A stretch of 64,000 nt of DNA from Adineta vaga (lineage: Eukaryota > Rotifera). Within the stretch, counting starts at the first letter, position 1; every line of letters begins with the position of its first letter. Both the position numbers and the translations under genes were made by a program. Of the stretch, positions 1 through 14,149 are shown in pieces. The notes under the pieces are model-generated. The model was given only the letters and a program-made list of their open reading frames with translations, was not told the origin of the DNA and searched no databases. The stretch covers positions 992,001-1,056,000 of the forward strand of contig CP075497.1 of assembly GCA_021613535.1 (NCBI GenBank). The letters run 5' to 3'.

Positions 1-157
1 GGCGTTCGATCGAACTACGATGCTAATCAACAAGAAGAAAACCAACACTCGCAATCCACGAGGTACATTTCGTTTTTATTTTACATTAATAGTAAAGGTT
101 TGTTTTTGTCAACGAAGAACATTTATTTTCTTTTCGTGTATTAAATACGATATAGAA

Positions 158-3100
158 ATGGATCAATATTTCACAGAACTAATTTCGTTCATCAAACCAA
201 ATGAAACAATACCTAATATTGATACAATTCTTTCCTTCGACGATCAAGAAGATATGAATTATTTCCTCTCACGAGAAAGAAATTTCGATTCAAGTTTTCC
301 TTCTGAACCACAATTAATTACTCGAATTCATCATTATCTATCGATTTTAACTAACGCGAACGAATTTCGTACATGGAATACTGAAATTGACAACATCTTG
401 AAAGATCCAATTCTAAAGGAGATATTGAATGATTTTACTGAAGTTCGACGAGATATTCAAGATGCTTTTGATAAACCTCAACAGTGGAAAGTTTCTCTTC
501 GACGAAAAATCACCAAAGATGATCGATACAGTCGATTAACAGTATTGCCAAGATTTCGATCGGCTGAACGGCAAGTTTCACCATCACATCTTCGTTTATC
601 ACCCGAACCAAATCGTGCAATTAGTGCTTCTCGCGATCAAAACAAATCGACTATTTCAAAACAAGATATTCACAATAGTTTATCAAGATGTTCCAAGAGT
701 TTCGGAACATTGAAAGATATTTTACCTATTCTCGATCAATTGATTTTTGATACCAAATTTCATTATGATATGCAAAGTATCATCAAACAATTCAATACTA
801 ATTTCGAAAAGAATCTTATAGAATGGAAAAATCGAATTCTACCACAATGGATTGTCGCAAGCAATAATACATCAAATGTGTCTTCAGGTTAAATAACATT
901 TTCTTTTTATATACATTAAACAATCGTTATTCATTTAGAGAAAATACTTGCAAATCCAATAAGTTATTTGAAATCGATTGATGCATATCCTACTTCAGCG
1001 ATGATGAAACAAGATAAGAAAATATTAACTGGTCAATGGATAACTAGTGTAATCTTGGCTCATATCGATATTCATCACATTATTCATGCACATAATCAAT
1101 TTCAATCTGGCAAAATAAATAGTTCTCTTTCATTTGATTTTCATCTCGAAACATTTCATCAATTATTTCATTTCATTGAACAATTATTACAGAAGATTGA
1201 AATAGACAATAATACAAATTTTAATTTTCTATTAAACATGTGTTTACGCTTATTTACTACTCATTTAAAATATCTATCTATATTAAGCATTGATCATCAT
1301 CGAAAAACAACAACAAATCATACATCAAGTGAAGAAGATATCGAATGGAATGACTATCCAACGGATGAACAATGGCAAACTTGGTTTGATACATTACTTG
1401 CATTAGTAACAAAAGAATCGGAATATACTATTTGTAGTCGACAAGCTGCAAAAGCGATCATTATTATTCTTGAAAAACAAATTGTATTATTTTCCGACAG
1501 ATTATTCTATATGCTTCAACATATCCTAGAAAATAGACATCCGATTTTAACTGAAGAATTCTCAATTGCATTAACACAGAATACAACTATAATGGCATGG
1601 ATTGATCTTTTATGTAATGAACACAAAGGAAAGAACCAAACTTGGTCGACTGTAAATTCATTGATCGATCTTTATCCTCGTACATCAAAATCATTACAAC
1701 GAATTCTAGAACGATTTCAACAATTACTCTTTGCTCGACTGATTACAGGTGATCAATCTGTAACTTCAGTGTTTATTCAATATCTTTTAACATTATTCAA
1801 TCAATGTACGATTGATAGTAAGTTATTCTCATCCTTTCTTGTTAATCTCAGTGTTCTAACCATCATCGAAGATCGAATGCGTTTAACTACAATATTTATG
1901 AATATATTACCAATATTATCTGACTTCATTATAAAACATATGACTCAAATAGAAATCGCTGATAGTTCTCAATTTCGATATATCAATTGGTTATTTGGAA
2001 AAATTTGTCATTTACTAATTATAGGTCGATCTACAATTTTATTTGAAACAGAATATTCTGAAATGTTAAAATCACCTTTATTCTCTTGCGGATCTGAAAC
2101 AATGAGAATAGATGAAACATTATTTCAATCCAATATGGCTCTCTATAGTCAATTAAAACAAACAGATTATGTTGTACAGACATCATTCGATGATCAAGAG
2201 CTTTTGTTGTCTGTCTATAACAATACTAAATCAGGTGCACAATTACTATCGAAAATGCGAACTTTTACCAAAGACAAACATCATTCTTTACAAAAATCGA
2301 TTGAACAACAAGCAAATAATGCATGTGATCATCTCTTTGCTGTCTATCTTAAACATTATCGTCGAGTTAATCTTGTCAAAGAAGAATTATCTCGTCCAAA
2401 TACAACTCAACCACATCAAAAATTGTTGTCTCTATTTGAATATGCTCATCGTGTTCGAACAACATTTGCTACAATACGAGGACAAGGTGGTAATTGTGAA
2501 GAATTCTACGAACAAATTCGAATACGAACACTATTTTTACTTTCCAATGTCAAAGAAAGTGATTGGATTCCTATGATAGAGAATCTCTTATCAAAGAATA
2601 TGATACAAATTCAACAACGATCAACGATTAGTTCTTCTCGATTGTTACAACAAACATTCAATGCTTGTCTACGATTTAAAACATTAATGGTAAACAATAA
2701 GAAACGTATCGGTGAAAAATCAAGTCGTGAAGAGACAATGCATCGAACAATTGTTAAGTATGTTTATGGAGATCAAAGTCGATGGAATTTAGAGAAAATC
2801 CAACAATGTATGTCTTATCAACATGAACGAGCCATAATTCGATGGATAACATATCGATTTATTTATACATTTCTTCAAAAATGTATGCAGATTGAAGAGA
2901 ATCAGAGAATCATGACTTTTCTAACGATCTTTTTACCATATGTAAGAGGAATTGATATTGAATGGTCTTACTTAGAAAATATCTCAGCCGTAAATAGTCA
3001 TTGGAAAGAAAAAATTGGTCAAGTCTATTACTCCATAATAGATTATCTTCTCTTAAATTCATTAGAAAACAATACAAAATTAGTAATTCTTATATTTCAT

Positions 3101-6100
3101 CTCTTGAATTTATCCTATACCATCAAAGATATTCAATATTTACATGAACATGAACTTGTACAACGATTATTTTCACAATTTGTTACTTCTAATAATCAAT
3201 CAAATTCATGCATCGAAATAAGATGTCTCGCATATCAATGGTTTCGTTTATATGTATTACATTTATGGAAAACTACTGCCAACGAAAAAAACATCAATAA
3301 ATTATCTGAAGAAAAATGGATTTTTAATGAATTGAAATATTTATTCTCTATTGAACGAAATCAAATAATACCAAAACTTTCTTTTCGACATTCAGCACTT
3401 GGATCAAATGATAAGAATACAACACAAGAAACTAATCAATATTTAATATTACTATTACGATGTGTCACAATCTATGAACATGTTCGAAATCATTGTGCTA
3501 CTCTTGAATATTTCAATCAGTTATGGCAAATGTATCAATGTCGTACAAATCTTATCACTAGTCTTCTAGTATTGAAGATCGTACGTCAGCTTCTTTTCTC
3601 TCTACCGAAAGAACAAATGAAAGATTTGTTAGAAGAGATTTTACTTACAATTAGTAATAATATTCGATCGAAAGAACAATCGTCAGAAATTGTTACGGAA
3701 TTAATTTATATTTATCGAATAATTATGTCTACTGCATCATCATGTCAACAAATAGCTACCGAAAAGATCTTTGAAATAATTATTTCGAATGCAAATTCAT
3801 TTGTTTCTAATGATACTGATCGAATGAATCATTTACTCGCTTGTTTGAGTATTTTAGGTGGATATATTCATCCATTTGGTCTTGGTTCAATCGTACAGAT
3901 CTATACCGAAGATCAATTCGATCAAGAAACTCAATTAGGAATAATTTTAGAAATAAATTCAACTAGCGCATTTCCTTATCTCGTTCAATATTGTCGAACC
4001 AATCAAACTAGATGGGTAACCGTTGATCAATTGCGTATTGAATTAGATGTATTACCACCTTATCTACTTGATCTACCGATTAGTCATACAACTGTCAGTC
4101 AAATGTTTGATGCTTTGATCTATTTCATCGAGCTTGATGAATTACTTTTCGATATTCTCTTGATCTTATCATTGAAACGTCGTTCGATCAGTGTTATATT
4201 TCGCATAATGACGACTAAAAACCTTCTTGAAATCTTCATGGAAAAACCCTATGCATCAATTATTGCGAAACTTTCTACAACTGCTCTATCGACGATTCAT
4301 CGTCTCCAACCGACGGATTTACATCTATTAAATAAACGACATTTGGAACAATATTGTCTTAGTTTAGATCGATGTGAACATTTGAAACAAATCGTTGATA
4401 ATAGGGCAGAAACTCAAGAAGATAATTCACAATTTCATCTTTGGCATAATATTCCATTTAAAGAAGAAACATTAACGATGAATATCTATGACAATGTTGG
4501 GGATAATAATAAATGGAAATCTGCTGGATCGAAACAGTTTGTTGATGAATTTAAACAAGGTCGTCTTGGTAATGAAAACATTTCCATTGTACCGATGATG
4601 TATGAAATTGTTGATCAATGGATGTTAGAAGACTGTGGAATATATCATCGATTTCCCGGTCGAATGTATTTAATTAGTGAGACTGGTAATAGTTCATCGA
4701 TTACTTTTACTGTAGATAATTTACGTTTAAGTCATGGTAAATGGTATTTTTGTATACGTTTATTAGAAAGTCGATTTCTACAAATTGGATGGACAACAAA
4801 TGGTTTTAATCCTAGTAATACCATTGGCATTGGTCAAGATCAATATTCATGGTCTTACGATGGATCACAAGGAATGTTATATCATCAAATCGAATCTCCA
4901 TTTATGACTGATAATATTCATTGGAATAGTAATGATGTTTGTGGATGTGGAATTGAGATTGATGGAATGAATACACGAATCAATTATTGGTTAAATGGAC
5001 ATTTCTTAGGTACAGCTTTTGCTCATGATTTTCCTGTTGGCATAACTGAAACGATATGTAATATGCGACCTAATGGACCGGAAACTACTTACTCTCCAGG
5101 TGTTACTTTACGCGTCAATGATACATCACTTCTCAGTACATGTGAATGGATTTTTAGTCCAGAAGATATGAACGAATGTCCTTTACCCAATGGTCATAAA
5201 CCTTTACTATTACCCACTATACTCACTGTAGTACGATATCCCTTCAATGCATATATTTTGAGTACCGATGATGGACACAATCTTTATCGATCACGTTCTG
5301 CATCTACAAAGATATTTTTACGTGATTTTGTTCATCAACATCATCTAGAAACAGAATTTCTTGTCAATGATAATCGATTGATATTAACAGAAGAAAGTAA
5401 TGGATTTCCATTTCCAATTATCGATCATTCTGATTCATGGACGATCAGTTTCGATTTTGAATTCATAGGTAATGATTCAAAAGAAGATATTTGTCTTTTA
5501 ACATTTGGAAATACATTAACTGTACGAATACCATTTGAGAAAGTGACTAAGAACACTCATATCGCTATTGTATTCTTTGCTAACAACGAACACATCAAAA
5601 CATATATCAATCAAGAATACAAAATATCTAAAGTCTTCATCACTAGTCCGTTTAAACTTCATCTTTTGCCCAAGGCTGCTGTTAAAATTCACAATCTTGC
5701 CTTTTGGAAAGATACTCTATCTGAAGAACAAATTCGTTATCTATTCAATGCTGGCTTGACTCATATTGCTGCTGATTATAATCGATTATCCAAATATCGA
5801 GAATTAGCAAATACATGGACATTTGAAGCAAAACAACAAACTTTTCTGGATGAATCCCTTGTACTTTTACATGAACCATTTACTGTTGAAAAATGGTATA
5901 AAGCTAAATGTGAAGCCGAAGTAGATGAATGGAAATATTTTAAACCAATCGATGGAACAGAACTATCTTCTATTCAATTCTATGGAAATAGAAGTTATCT
6001 CATTTTAAATAAATCAATTCGCCCATGGTCAGAATATACAATAATTATTGACATTCAAATTGATCATTTACCAGCAGAATACGAACAATTAGCATTGATT

Positions 6101-9100
6101 ACTTTAAATTCCAATGTAAGTATCTATTTAACACACGAAGGACAATTATGTTTAACTGTGCATCGAATGAAAAGTGATTTAAAATTGAAATTACATCAAT
6201 ATGTACGTTTGATGATTACTGTTCGAGAATCATCATTAAAATTATATATTGATGGTATATTATATCTTGATGTTCATATTAATGACCATCAACTATTGAT
6301 TAGCGAAAATCATATTGATCTATTTCGTGAATATGATAAAACGAAAAATACAACGAAGAATAATACAATTCGTATTCAATGTAAATCAATTACTTTTATA
6401 GCACATTGTATTGTCGATATCAATGATCATTTGAAATCTACGAATCATTCATTAGAACATCTTGTTGTACCACCTTATTCTATCATTGCTCCAAGTCTAA
6501 TTCTAAGTGGATATGATTCATCATTGATTAAATCAGTATTAAAACAATATCCTTCGATTAGAAATCTTTATGAACTCGATCAAATTCTTCATCAAGAATG
6601 TGAAACTATTATTAAAATCAAGCAGAACAATAAATTACAACGTCAAAATAATCTTCTTACTAAAATGAATCCATCAATAGATCGAAATAAACTACAAAAT
6701 CTTCTTCCATTTTCTCTATGTGATACGGATGAAAAGGTTAATATCCTTGGTACAATTCTCTTCGAACATTGGAATACTTTACAAATATCCAATTCAACAT
6801 TTTCTTCTGATAAAAATTGGTTTGATCAAACTATACAACATCTTACTCTAGATAAGCATTTTAATGAATGGATTCAAGATCAATCACAGAGTATTGTTGA
6901 AGGTAATGATTTAACTTATCAATTATTTGATTTCAATCGATCTTTATCATCCGAACAAAATCAATCACAAACATCTTCTATTGATTATCATTGGATAAGA
7001 ACACAATATTCTCATGAAAATATTCCTCGTAATCAATTGATTACCTTACGTATTGCTTGTGAACATGGATTAATATCAATGTATGCTCATTATACAATCT
7101 TAACAATGTTAAAAGTTTGGTCAATGGATGGATCTAATCTATTTCCGTTAGAAAAATTTGGAGATTATACATTTCTATTAATATTATTTCGATTATTAGA
7201 TTATCATTATAATTATACTCGATTACATACTGATGAAAACATTGATCGAATGAATTTATTAATAAAAACTATTCTCAATGTTGAAATTAATCAATTAATT
7301 AAATATCAATCAAATAAAAATGATTCTTTGTTAAATATAACACCACTTCTCTATGAATTACAAAAGAATTTAAGTATACAAATGATTCAATTGATTTCTA
7401 ATCCATATCTATTAATTGATGATGATCAAGAATCAATTGAAACGATTGAAAAACCCAATTTAAAATTTATTCTCAAACTTCTTAATCTTTTTCTTTTATT
7501 AATACGAGAATCATTCATAAAGAAACAAATTGATATTAATTTCTTAGTTTCTTTTATTTTTCCAACAATATTCATTGAATATCTATTCGATTTATTTCTT
7601 CTTTGTCCAAAACATCAATCCAAAATAATGATTTTACATCTTTTTACTACGTAAATCAATCGATTTGTTACTTGATGAAAATTTTTATTAATTTTTTATA
7701 GATTGATTCAAACAAATGAACAAATTTATTTTAGTCAACGTATTCAATATTTTTTCTTTCATTTATTTGTTCAATTACCACCAGATTCTACATCAATGTT
7801 CAATCATACGGTAAAAACATTTCAAATTGCTATTTTAGATTTTGTTTATCTTCTATTCAAACGAAATCAAAATCATTTGATTGATATTCATTTTACTCAA
7901 TCATTTTATGATTTATTGATGTTAATCGATATTTTAAATATATTAAACATTCGACCAAAACGTCCAATATTTCCTGAATCATTCATTCTTCAATCAATAA
8001 CAGTTCCTAATATTGATCTTCAATTAAATCAACACGAACTTGAACAATCTGATCATTATTTTGATAAAATTGCTGATCTTCAATTAATTGATTTTATGAA
8101 TCAATATCTTCTAATCAATGTATCATTCAGAGAATTGATCTTAAGTCTACCTACTGATAGTATATCCCATTCTACTCATTATCAAAACTATCCATCTCTA
8201 TGGCATATTTCAGCTGAATGTATTCAAATACGTGTGAAATTCTTCTGTTTATTCAATATAATTATTGAAAAACTTGTTTCCATGGTTGATCTTAGTCTTC
8301 CTGTAGGAGAAAGTTTTCTTACTGATAAATTTCGATCATCTCGATCGTATATTTTACGTACTACTAAATTTCAATTATTGAATAGAGCATTACTTGCCAC
8401 GGCATTACCATCAAAAGATAATATTCCATCGGTTAATTTTGATACAGTACAGGCAAGTACGACAACTATGACGACGAAAACAATGTTTCATCAAGCATAC
8501 GAACAATTACATCCGACTGCTCATATACTTTTTCGACGAAAAGATGAACGTCTTTGGCGAGCACAATATCTTTGCATGCATAGTACAGATCATGGCGGTC
8601 CGTATCGTGATTCTATTACTTGTATATGTGCAGATATTTGTAGTACTCGATTACCATTATTTATTCTTTGTCCTAATGGACGTATGAATGATGGTTTAAA
8701 TCGTGATCGTTGGATTCCCAATGTTTTCCCACCAAATAAATCCATTCCAAATCTAATAAAAAAACAATATCGATTCGTTGGTCAATTGATAGGTATGGCT
8801 ATACGTAAAAATTTCTATTTAGATTTCAAATTTCCTACACTTCTATGGAAACAATTAGTGTATGATGAAGTTACTTTGGAGGATATTGAAGCTATTGATG
8901 TGCAAAGTTTGTCTTTAATTAATGAAATAGAGAAGATGTTCCATTCATCAAATCAATTCATTGATACAGACAATGATGTACTTAACAGTATTCTTGAAGA
9001 TTTACGATTTGAAGTAATGAGTGCAAATGGACAAACATTTGAATTAATACGTGGTGGACATGATATACCAATTACTTTAGAAAATCTCAAAGAATATTGT

Positions 9101-9684
9101 TCAAACTATCGTCGATATCGTTTAGAAGAATTTTCTCGACAAATTGAATATATTCGTCAAGGATTATACAGTGTTATTCCTGGATATTTCTTAAGTTTAT
9201 TCACGACTCGCGAATTAGAAGAAACTGTTTGTGGTAAAGGTGAAATTGATATTGAATTATTAAAACGTAATACTGTCTATGGTAGTCATTTTCGATCTAC
9301 TTCGAATTGTATTCAATATTTCTGGACAGTACTCAGTAAGAAATTTACTGAAGAACAGAAAAAATTATTTTTAAAATTCGTCTGGGGTCGATCAACACTA
9401 CCTAGTCGTGATGAAGATTTTACATCAAAATTTGTCATCAATCCTTTAACCGTTGACAACAATGCTATCAATGGAGCACTTCCAAGTAAGATTTTTCCAA
9501 TGATCTTCTCCTCATAATTATTTTCATTGTAGGAGCACATACATGTAGTTTTGCTTTGGATTTACCTGAATATTCATCAGGTAGTATAATGTATGATCGT
9601 TTAAATTATGCAATTACAAATTGTTCAAGTATCGACGGTGACGGCAATATGAATGACATGCCTGTTGTCTCAGATTATGATTGA
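158..9684 (+). CDS. Giant HECT-type E3 ubiquitin ligase with SPRY and ConA-like domains (HERC/HECTD4-like)
   Basis: Four exons (158-887, 939-7650, 7702-9485, 9533-9684) join in frame to 3,125 residues; the introns are 47-51 bp and GT-AG. The start is taken at the ATG at 158; the frame is open upstream to base 20, but that stretch looks like leader or intron. About 1,480 helical residues with no recognised domain come first. A SPRY domain follows at about 1480-1640 (GKWYFCIRLL, LQIGWTTNGF). Two laminin-G/concanavalin-like stretches lie at about 1730-1845 and 1920-2060. The HECT domain is at about 2760-3125 (DHGGPYRD, FVWGRSTLP). The catalytic Cys, about residue 3080, is in AHTCSF, followed by LDLPEYSS; it is supplied by the short last exon. 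HECT ligases accept ubiquitin on this Cys and pass it to a substrate lysine. AATAAA lies at 9743. No RCC1 repeats are seen, so HECTD4-like fits better than classic HERC1/2. Confidence 0.85.
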
Positions 9685-11399
9685 AGACATAATGAACTTT
9701 TTTTCTTTCTTTTCTGTATTGCTTTCATTATATCAATGACAAAATAAAATAAATGTGGAAACTTCGGATTTCATCTGAGAGGTATGTGTACTACAAAAAG
9801 TGTATTGCAGAGATAAATCATACTGGAATATCTGTGCATCAAAATTATTATGAAAAACCTTTTCGATGAGCACGATTTCTGATGATTTGTTTTTCAATGA
9901 ATTTTTGTGTTTGTATCTATCAGAATTATGGTCGTAAGCAACTTCATAAATCTATAAAAAGTATACGATAGACTCAAACATCAGTATTTGCATAATAGTT
10001 CAACGATATCAATAAATATGGAGATCGTTTTTTTATCATTTGATGGCATTTTTGACTAGATACAAAGCCACGCATTTGAGAAACCCCAAAACTACTGGTC
10101 ATCTGCGACGTATCTAGGCAAATTGATTTCTGTTATCATATTCGGAAGCAGCGTTAAAAACTGAGTCGATTCATATACGTTTTCAATAATTTTGAGAAAA
10201 AAAACTGTTATCCAGAGAGTCTTGAATCCTTCTGGAGAAAAGTAGTGGGGAGAATTTCTACGCGCAAGAATAATAAATCATTGTACAGCAAGAAGGATTT
10301 GAATCAACGTTACGGTGGTGTAAAAGCTACCCTTGGTAATAAAAGAATATGGGGGCAATATGTTTTAGTGCAACGATAAACTTTTAATAATGAAAACATA
10401 TGAAGCACAACTCTTTATGTGCAATATAATATCCTGATGTTTAAGGGATCAATGAAGTCATTGCTGAACGTTGAATAATCAACGGTTGAGAAAACAAGAT
10501 GGAAGAATGAATATATCTGTAGAAGTAGAATAATGTTCCCTCATAGGCAGTACAATGCATCCTTTTATAGAGGAAGTAGGATACTAAATCATACAGGAAA
10601 TAACAAAATACTCTAATCTTGAGAACATACAACGAATTACGGTGGTCAATTAAACAGCATATTTCTTTTTTTAAAGAGATCGTAGAATGAGCAACAAAAG
10701 ACAATAAAAAATATATGAACCAAACGTGTTCATATTTTAATTAATAAGAAAATAGCTTTTACTGCTCTTAATTATTTCTCGTAGCAATAAACTATTACAA
10801 AAATTGTAACATTTAATAATACATTTCTTTTTACAACAATTTGAATATCAACTAAGAACTTTCTTTCAATATAAGTATGTTTGTAAAAACAAAAAGACAA
10901 CATATGACTCTTTTCCTTGTTTAATCATTCTATGATAATGTCTGGTATTAATCAAGATTGATTCTTGTAGTCTATAAGCAAAAAGTGTGGTGGTAAACCT
11001 AAGTTCAATCTTTTATCCAATCATCATCCACCGATCACTCTTGTTAGTTACTTTTGCATCGTATCTCTTTTTATCTACAATCATACATGTGCGTTATGTA
11101 TTTTTTTATGCTCTTTTGCAATTATACACTTGTACTTCTTTGATTACTGTGGCGTCTATTGAAGCATATACATTTTGCGATTTATACAGGTAAGATGAGT
11201 ATCGTATGAGAAGAAAAATGTATGCTATGACATGGTTTGTGATGAAACCTTGAGTAATCAACTAACGTTTTTCTGACATATACGTGCATACGATAGAAAA
11301 TATACTTATGTGTTTCTCATCAATCGATCTTCTTCTTAATAATAGTTTTCTATTAAGTAAGTCAAGTTTTTTTAGAGCAGTTTGTCGTTCTAAAACAAT
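9685..11399. other. Intergenic, no supported gene
   Basis: AT-rich DNA between the HECT gene and the acyltransferase. After the HECT poly(A) signal at 9743 I see only short open frames (for example 10441-10704 minus and 10987-11193 plus) with no recognisable domain or splice support. The last 100 bases presumably hold the acyltransferase promoter, but no convincing TATA box stands out. Confidence 0.5.
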
Positions 11400-12758
11400 A
11401 TGGAATTATCACCTACAGTTGCTACGGAACAAGTTCCGACGGAAATTAATATAAAAAAAACCACTCGTCGTCCATTAATTCATGTTTTTACTGGTTTTCG
11501 AGCATTAGCATGTTTATGGGTATTTATACTTCATTCTGGAATATACAGTTCGTATGAAATGGTTAAATTTCAAATAGAATGGATTGGATTTGCCGGAGAA
11601 GCAGGTGTTGCAGTATTTTTCTGTCTCAGCGGTTTCGTGATGGTTTGGACTTATGGTGATTGTGAATTTAAATCGACTAAATGTTATTGGTCTTTTATTG
11701 GACGACGAGCTGCTCGATTATTTCCATTATATTATTTCGCATTACTTTTATCTATCTACAACATCAGATGTGTATGGAGTAAAGAGGAAACATGTTCTAC
11801 GGAACATTGGATATTTATCATTTCGACTTTATTCAGCATTCAAACGTGGATTCCCTACAATTTTCCATTCTCTTCATGGAACATTGTAATATGGAGTGTA
11901 CAGACAGAATGGTTTTTCTATTTGGCATTTCCTTTTCTTCTTCGACTGATACGATATCTATTAAATACAACTCAAATCAGTCTTCTTTTGCATAGCGATC
12001 ATAAGAAAAACGCACTAACACGTTTATATGTATTGTGGTTATTAGTTTTGTGCATATCATCAAGTTTCCTTGTAATTCGATTAGTTTTACATGATGATCT
12101 AACAATACCAATACTTGACAGACAAAGCGAAATAATATATTATTCACCCTTCACAAGAATTCCTGAATTTATTCTTGGAATACTTACAGGTATTATCTTC
12201 ATGTTAAATTCATCATCAGATAATTCTACACAAGCAACCGACACTACGCATTTATTACCTAGTAATGATCAACAAGGATATATTGAAGTTGAATCATCAA
12301 TAAATTCTAAACGATATCTTGCGAACTATAATTATCATTATTTGATATTTGATATTTATTTTATATTACAAATAGTCTTTTTTGTTATTATTTATTCTCC
12401 ATTTCTATATCACGACTGGATAGTAACTCCGTATAGACATATCATTGGTTTCGGCCCAATAATTTCCATTATTGTCTGTATTAATTTATATTTTTCTGCT
12501 AAATTTCCTCTATCATTAACATCAAGACTATTAACAACATCATTATTGATCAATATGGGTGAGATCTCATATGCATTTTATTGTTTGGTTGAGGCGTTAC
12601 CCTTAGTTTTCTTACTTATATCGGGTATGAAGGAACAGAGTATGATTATGAAATTCTTTGCTGGTATTGGTATAGCTGTATTTGCTCGTCATTACATTGA
12701 AATACCTTTTTATACATGGGCAAATAAGAAACTAACAAAATGTCAATGTATACATTAA
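11400..12758 (+). CDS. Membrane acyltransferase-3 family protein (OafA/NRF-6-like fold)
   Basis: Single-exon, 452 residues. Acyltransferase-3 proteins move acyl groups, often acetyl, onto sugars, lipids or small molecules using about ten membrane helices. Family signatures seen: the first helix with conserved Arg and His (GFRALACLWVFILHSG), then FFCLSGFVMVWTYG, then GRRAARLFPLYY, followed by further hydrophobic helices to the C-terminus. A polar loop at about residues 275-305 separates two helix blocks. The N-terminal NRF domain of the long animal NRF-6 proteins is absent, so this is a short bacterial- or fungal-like version. ATG at 11400 has A at -3 and is followed directly by the family N-terminus. 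AATAAA signals lie at 12821 and 12892. A broken partial copy is 0.5 kb downstream. Substrate unknown; decoration of a small molecule is an inference from the neighbouring NRPS. Confidence 0.85.
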   Translation: MELSPTVATEQVPTEINIKKTTRRPLIHVFTGFRALACLWVFILHSGIYSSYEMVKFQIEWIGFAGEAGVAVFFCLSGFVMVWTYGDCEFKSTKCYWSFIGRRAARLFPLYYFALLLSIYNIRCVWSKEETCSTEHWIFIISTLFSIQTWIPYNFPFSSWNIVIWSVQTEWFFYLAFPFLLRLIRYLLNTTQISLLLHSDHKKNALTRLYVLWLLVLCISSSFLVIRLVLHDDLTIPILDRQSEIIYYSPFTRIPEFILGILTGIIFMLNSSSDNSTQATDTTHLLPSNDQQGYIEVESSINSKRYLANYNYHYLIFDIYFILQIVFFVIIYSPFLYHDWIVTPYRHIIGFGPIISIIVCINLYFSAKFPLSLTSRLLTTSLLINMGEISYAFYCLVEALPLVFLLISGMKEQSMIMKFFAGIGIAVFARHYIEIPFYTWANKKLTKCQCIH

Positions 12759-13249
12759 AGTATAATGACTGCGAAGTGTTTTTTTTCTTTCAGACATGAT
12801 CTTACATCAATATATATAACAATAAATCTTCACAGATGGCGCTAATGAAAATAACTTTGCACAACATTTGAAATTGTTATGAATTCTCCAGAATAAAATA
12901 GGGCAACCTATATAAAAGCAATTTAAAAGTGTACAGTGAATTGAAGCAAAACAAGAAAGTCATTGTAGAGATACATAAAGAATTCATCAGATAGAGAGTA
13001 AATACTTTTTATCGGACATGGTATTCCACTTTCGTTTACGTAACAAGCAAGTTTGACGGTCAGTTTATCTTCCATTCGCATGTTTGAATAATACAGAAGA
13101 GACATAGACACATAGACAAGCTGAAGCTTTAGAACATTTTATGGTTCTAGAAGAAAGGTTCGGTATATGATGACTGTTTTTAAGAGCGTGTCACATACCG
13201 TTAGTATTGAACGAAATCACCCTGAAAACAACCCCAAAGAACGCATTTG
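12759..13249. other. Intergenic, 3' flank of acyltransferase
   Basis: Holds the two poly(A) signals of the upstream gene (12821, 12892) and otherwise AT-rich DNA with no supported gene. Confidence 0.5.
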
Positions 13250-13441
13250 TCATCCAATAATTCATGTATTTACTAGTTTTCGTGCATTAGCCTGTTTATG
13301 AGTATTTATATGTTTCATAGTAATATAACGTAAGAACAGCTGATATTTCAAATGCAATGGGTACCATTTAGTGAAGAAGCAGGCATCGTCTTGTTCTTCT
13401 GCATAAGTGATTTCGTGATGGTTTGGACTTATGGTGATTGC
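13250..13441 (+). pseudogene. Broken partial copy of the acyltransferase-3 gene
   Basis: About 190 bases match the 5' part of the intact gene at roughly 11470-11665: the stretch encoding IHVFT.FRALACL, then EEAG, then FVMVWTYGDC, is still readable. The Trp codon after ACL has become TGA (13299-13301), small deletions shift the frame, and similarity stops abruptly after the GGTGATTG shared by both copies. No downstream helices remain. It is a dead partial tandem duplicate, not an exon of another gene. Confidence 0.8.
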
Positions 13442-14149
13442 GATAGAGTTTGGTGTGATTGTAACTGTGACCGTGGTGTGGTGACTGAGTAATTTGTCGC
13501 AGAATTAATTAACTGTAACAAGATTATCAAAATATACAGGCACCGAGAAAGAAATAAACAATCTCATGAAAATAATTATGTATATACGAGGGATATTCTC
13601 ACTATAATATACACCCACACCCACACCCACCCACACCCTTATTCATAGATTTTTATCAAAAGCTTGATTGACGTCATCTTATTTTTACGTTTTATTTCTT
13701 TTTCTTCTAACATTCTAGTCAGTGTATACATATTACAGGGACGAAATATGAAACAGTACAGCTAACTAACTGATATAATCATGAAAAAAGACAAACGACT
13801 CAGCAGAACAGCAAAAATAATATTCTTTTTCGTCACTATTACTAAAAATACATTTGATGTTTATAATGCACTCATGGAAAGTGATTGAATGAATTTATAT
13901 TTTCATAAATAATGAACTTGTTCAATCGTCTCAATTAAGATAAGGATATGTAACATACGTACATTCAAAACAATGTAAAGTATATTTACACATAATAAGT
14001 AGAAAAGAAACAGAATATTTTTATTTTGCATTAAATTGTATGTCAAAACTATAAATGTTTAATTATTCGAAGAATTATTAAAAAAAAGACGAAATAAAAT
14101 AATTATGTCTTATGTAGAAAATACTTTCATAATTAGAGGATAGTTCATT
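13442..14149. other. Intergenic, contains TGTGGG-type array
   Basis: Contains the short CCCACA array at 13611-13640 (annotated separately). The rest is AT-rich, with no supported gene; the 3' end of the minus-strand hydrolase abuts it at 14150. Confidence 0.5.
13611..13640. repeat. Interstitial telomere-like (TGTGGG)n array
   Basis: A run of CCCACA units, read as TGTGGG on the minus strand, with one shortened unit. TGTGGG is the telomere unit reported for the bdelloid Adineta vaga (established knowledge as I recall it). About 30 bases; could be an internal telomeric repeat or the core of the palindromic elements seen elsewhere in the window. Confidence 0.6.

Noticed and set aside
10987-11193. 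Small hydrophobic open frame as a gene
   Set aside because: No ATG start, AT-rich, no domain, no poly(A) or splice context.
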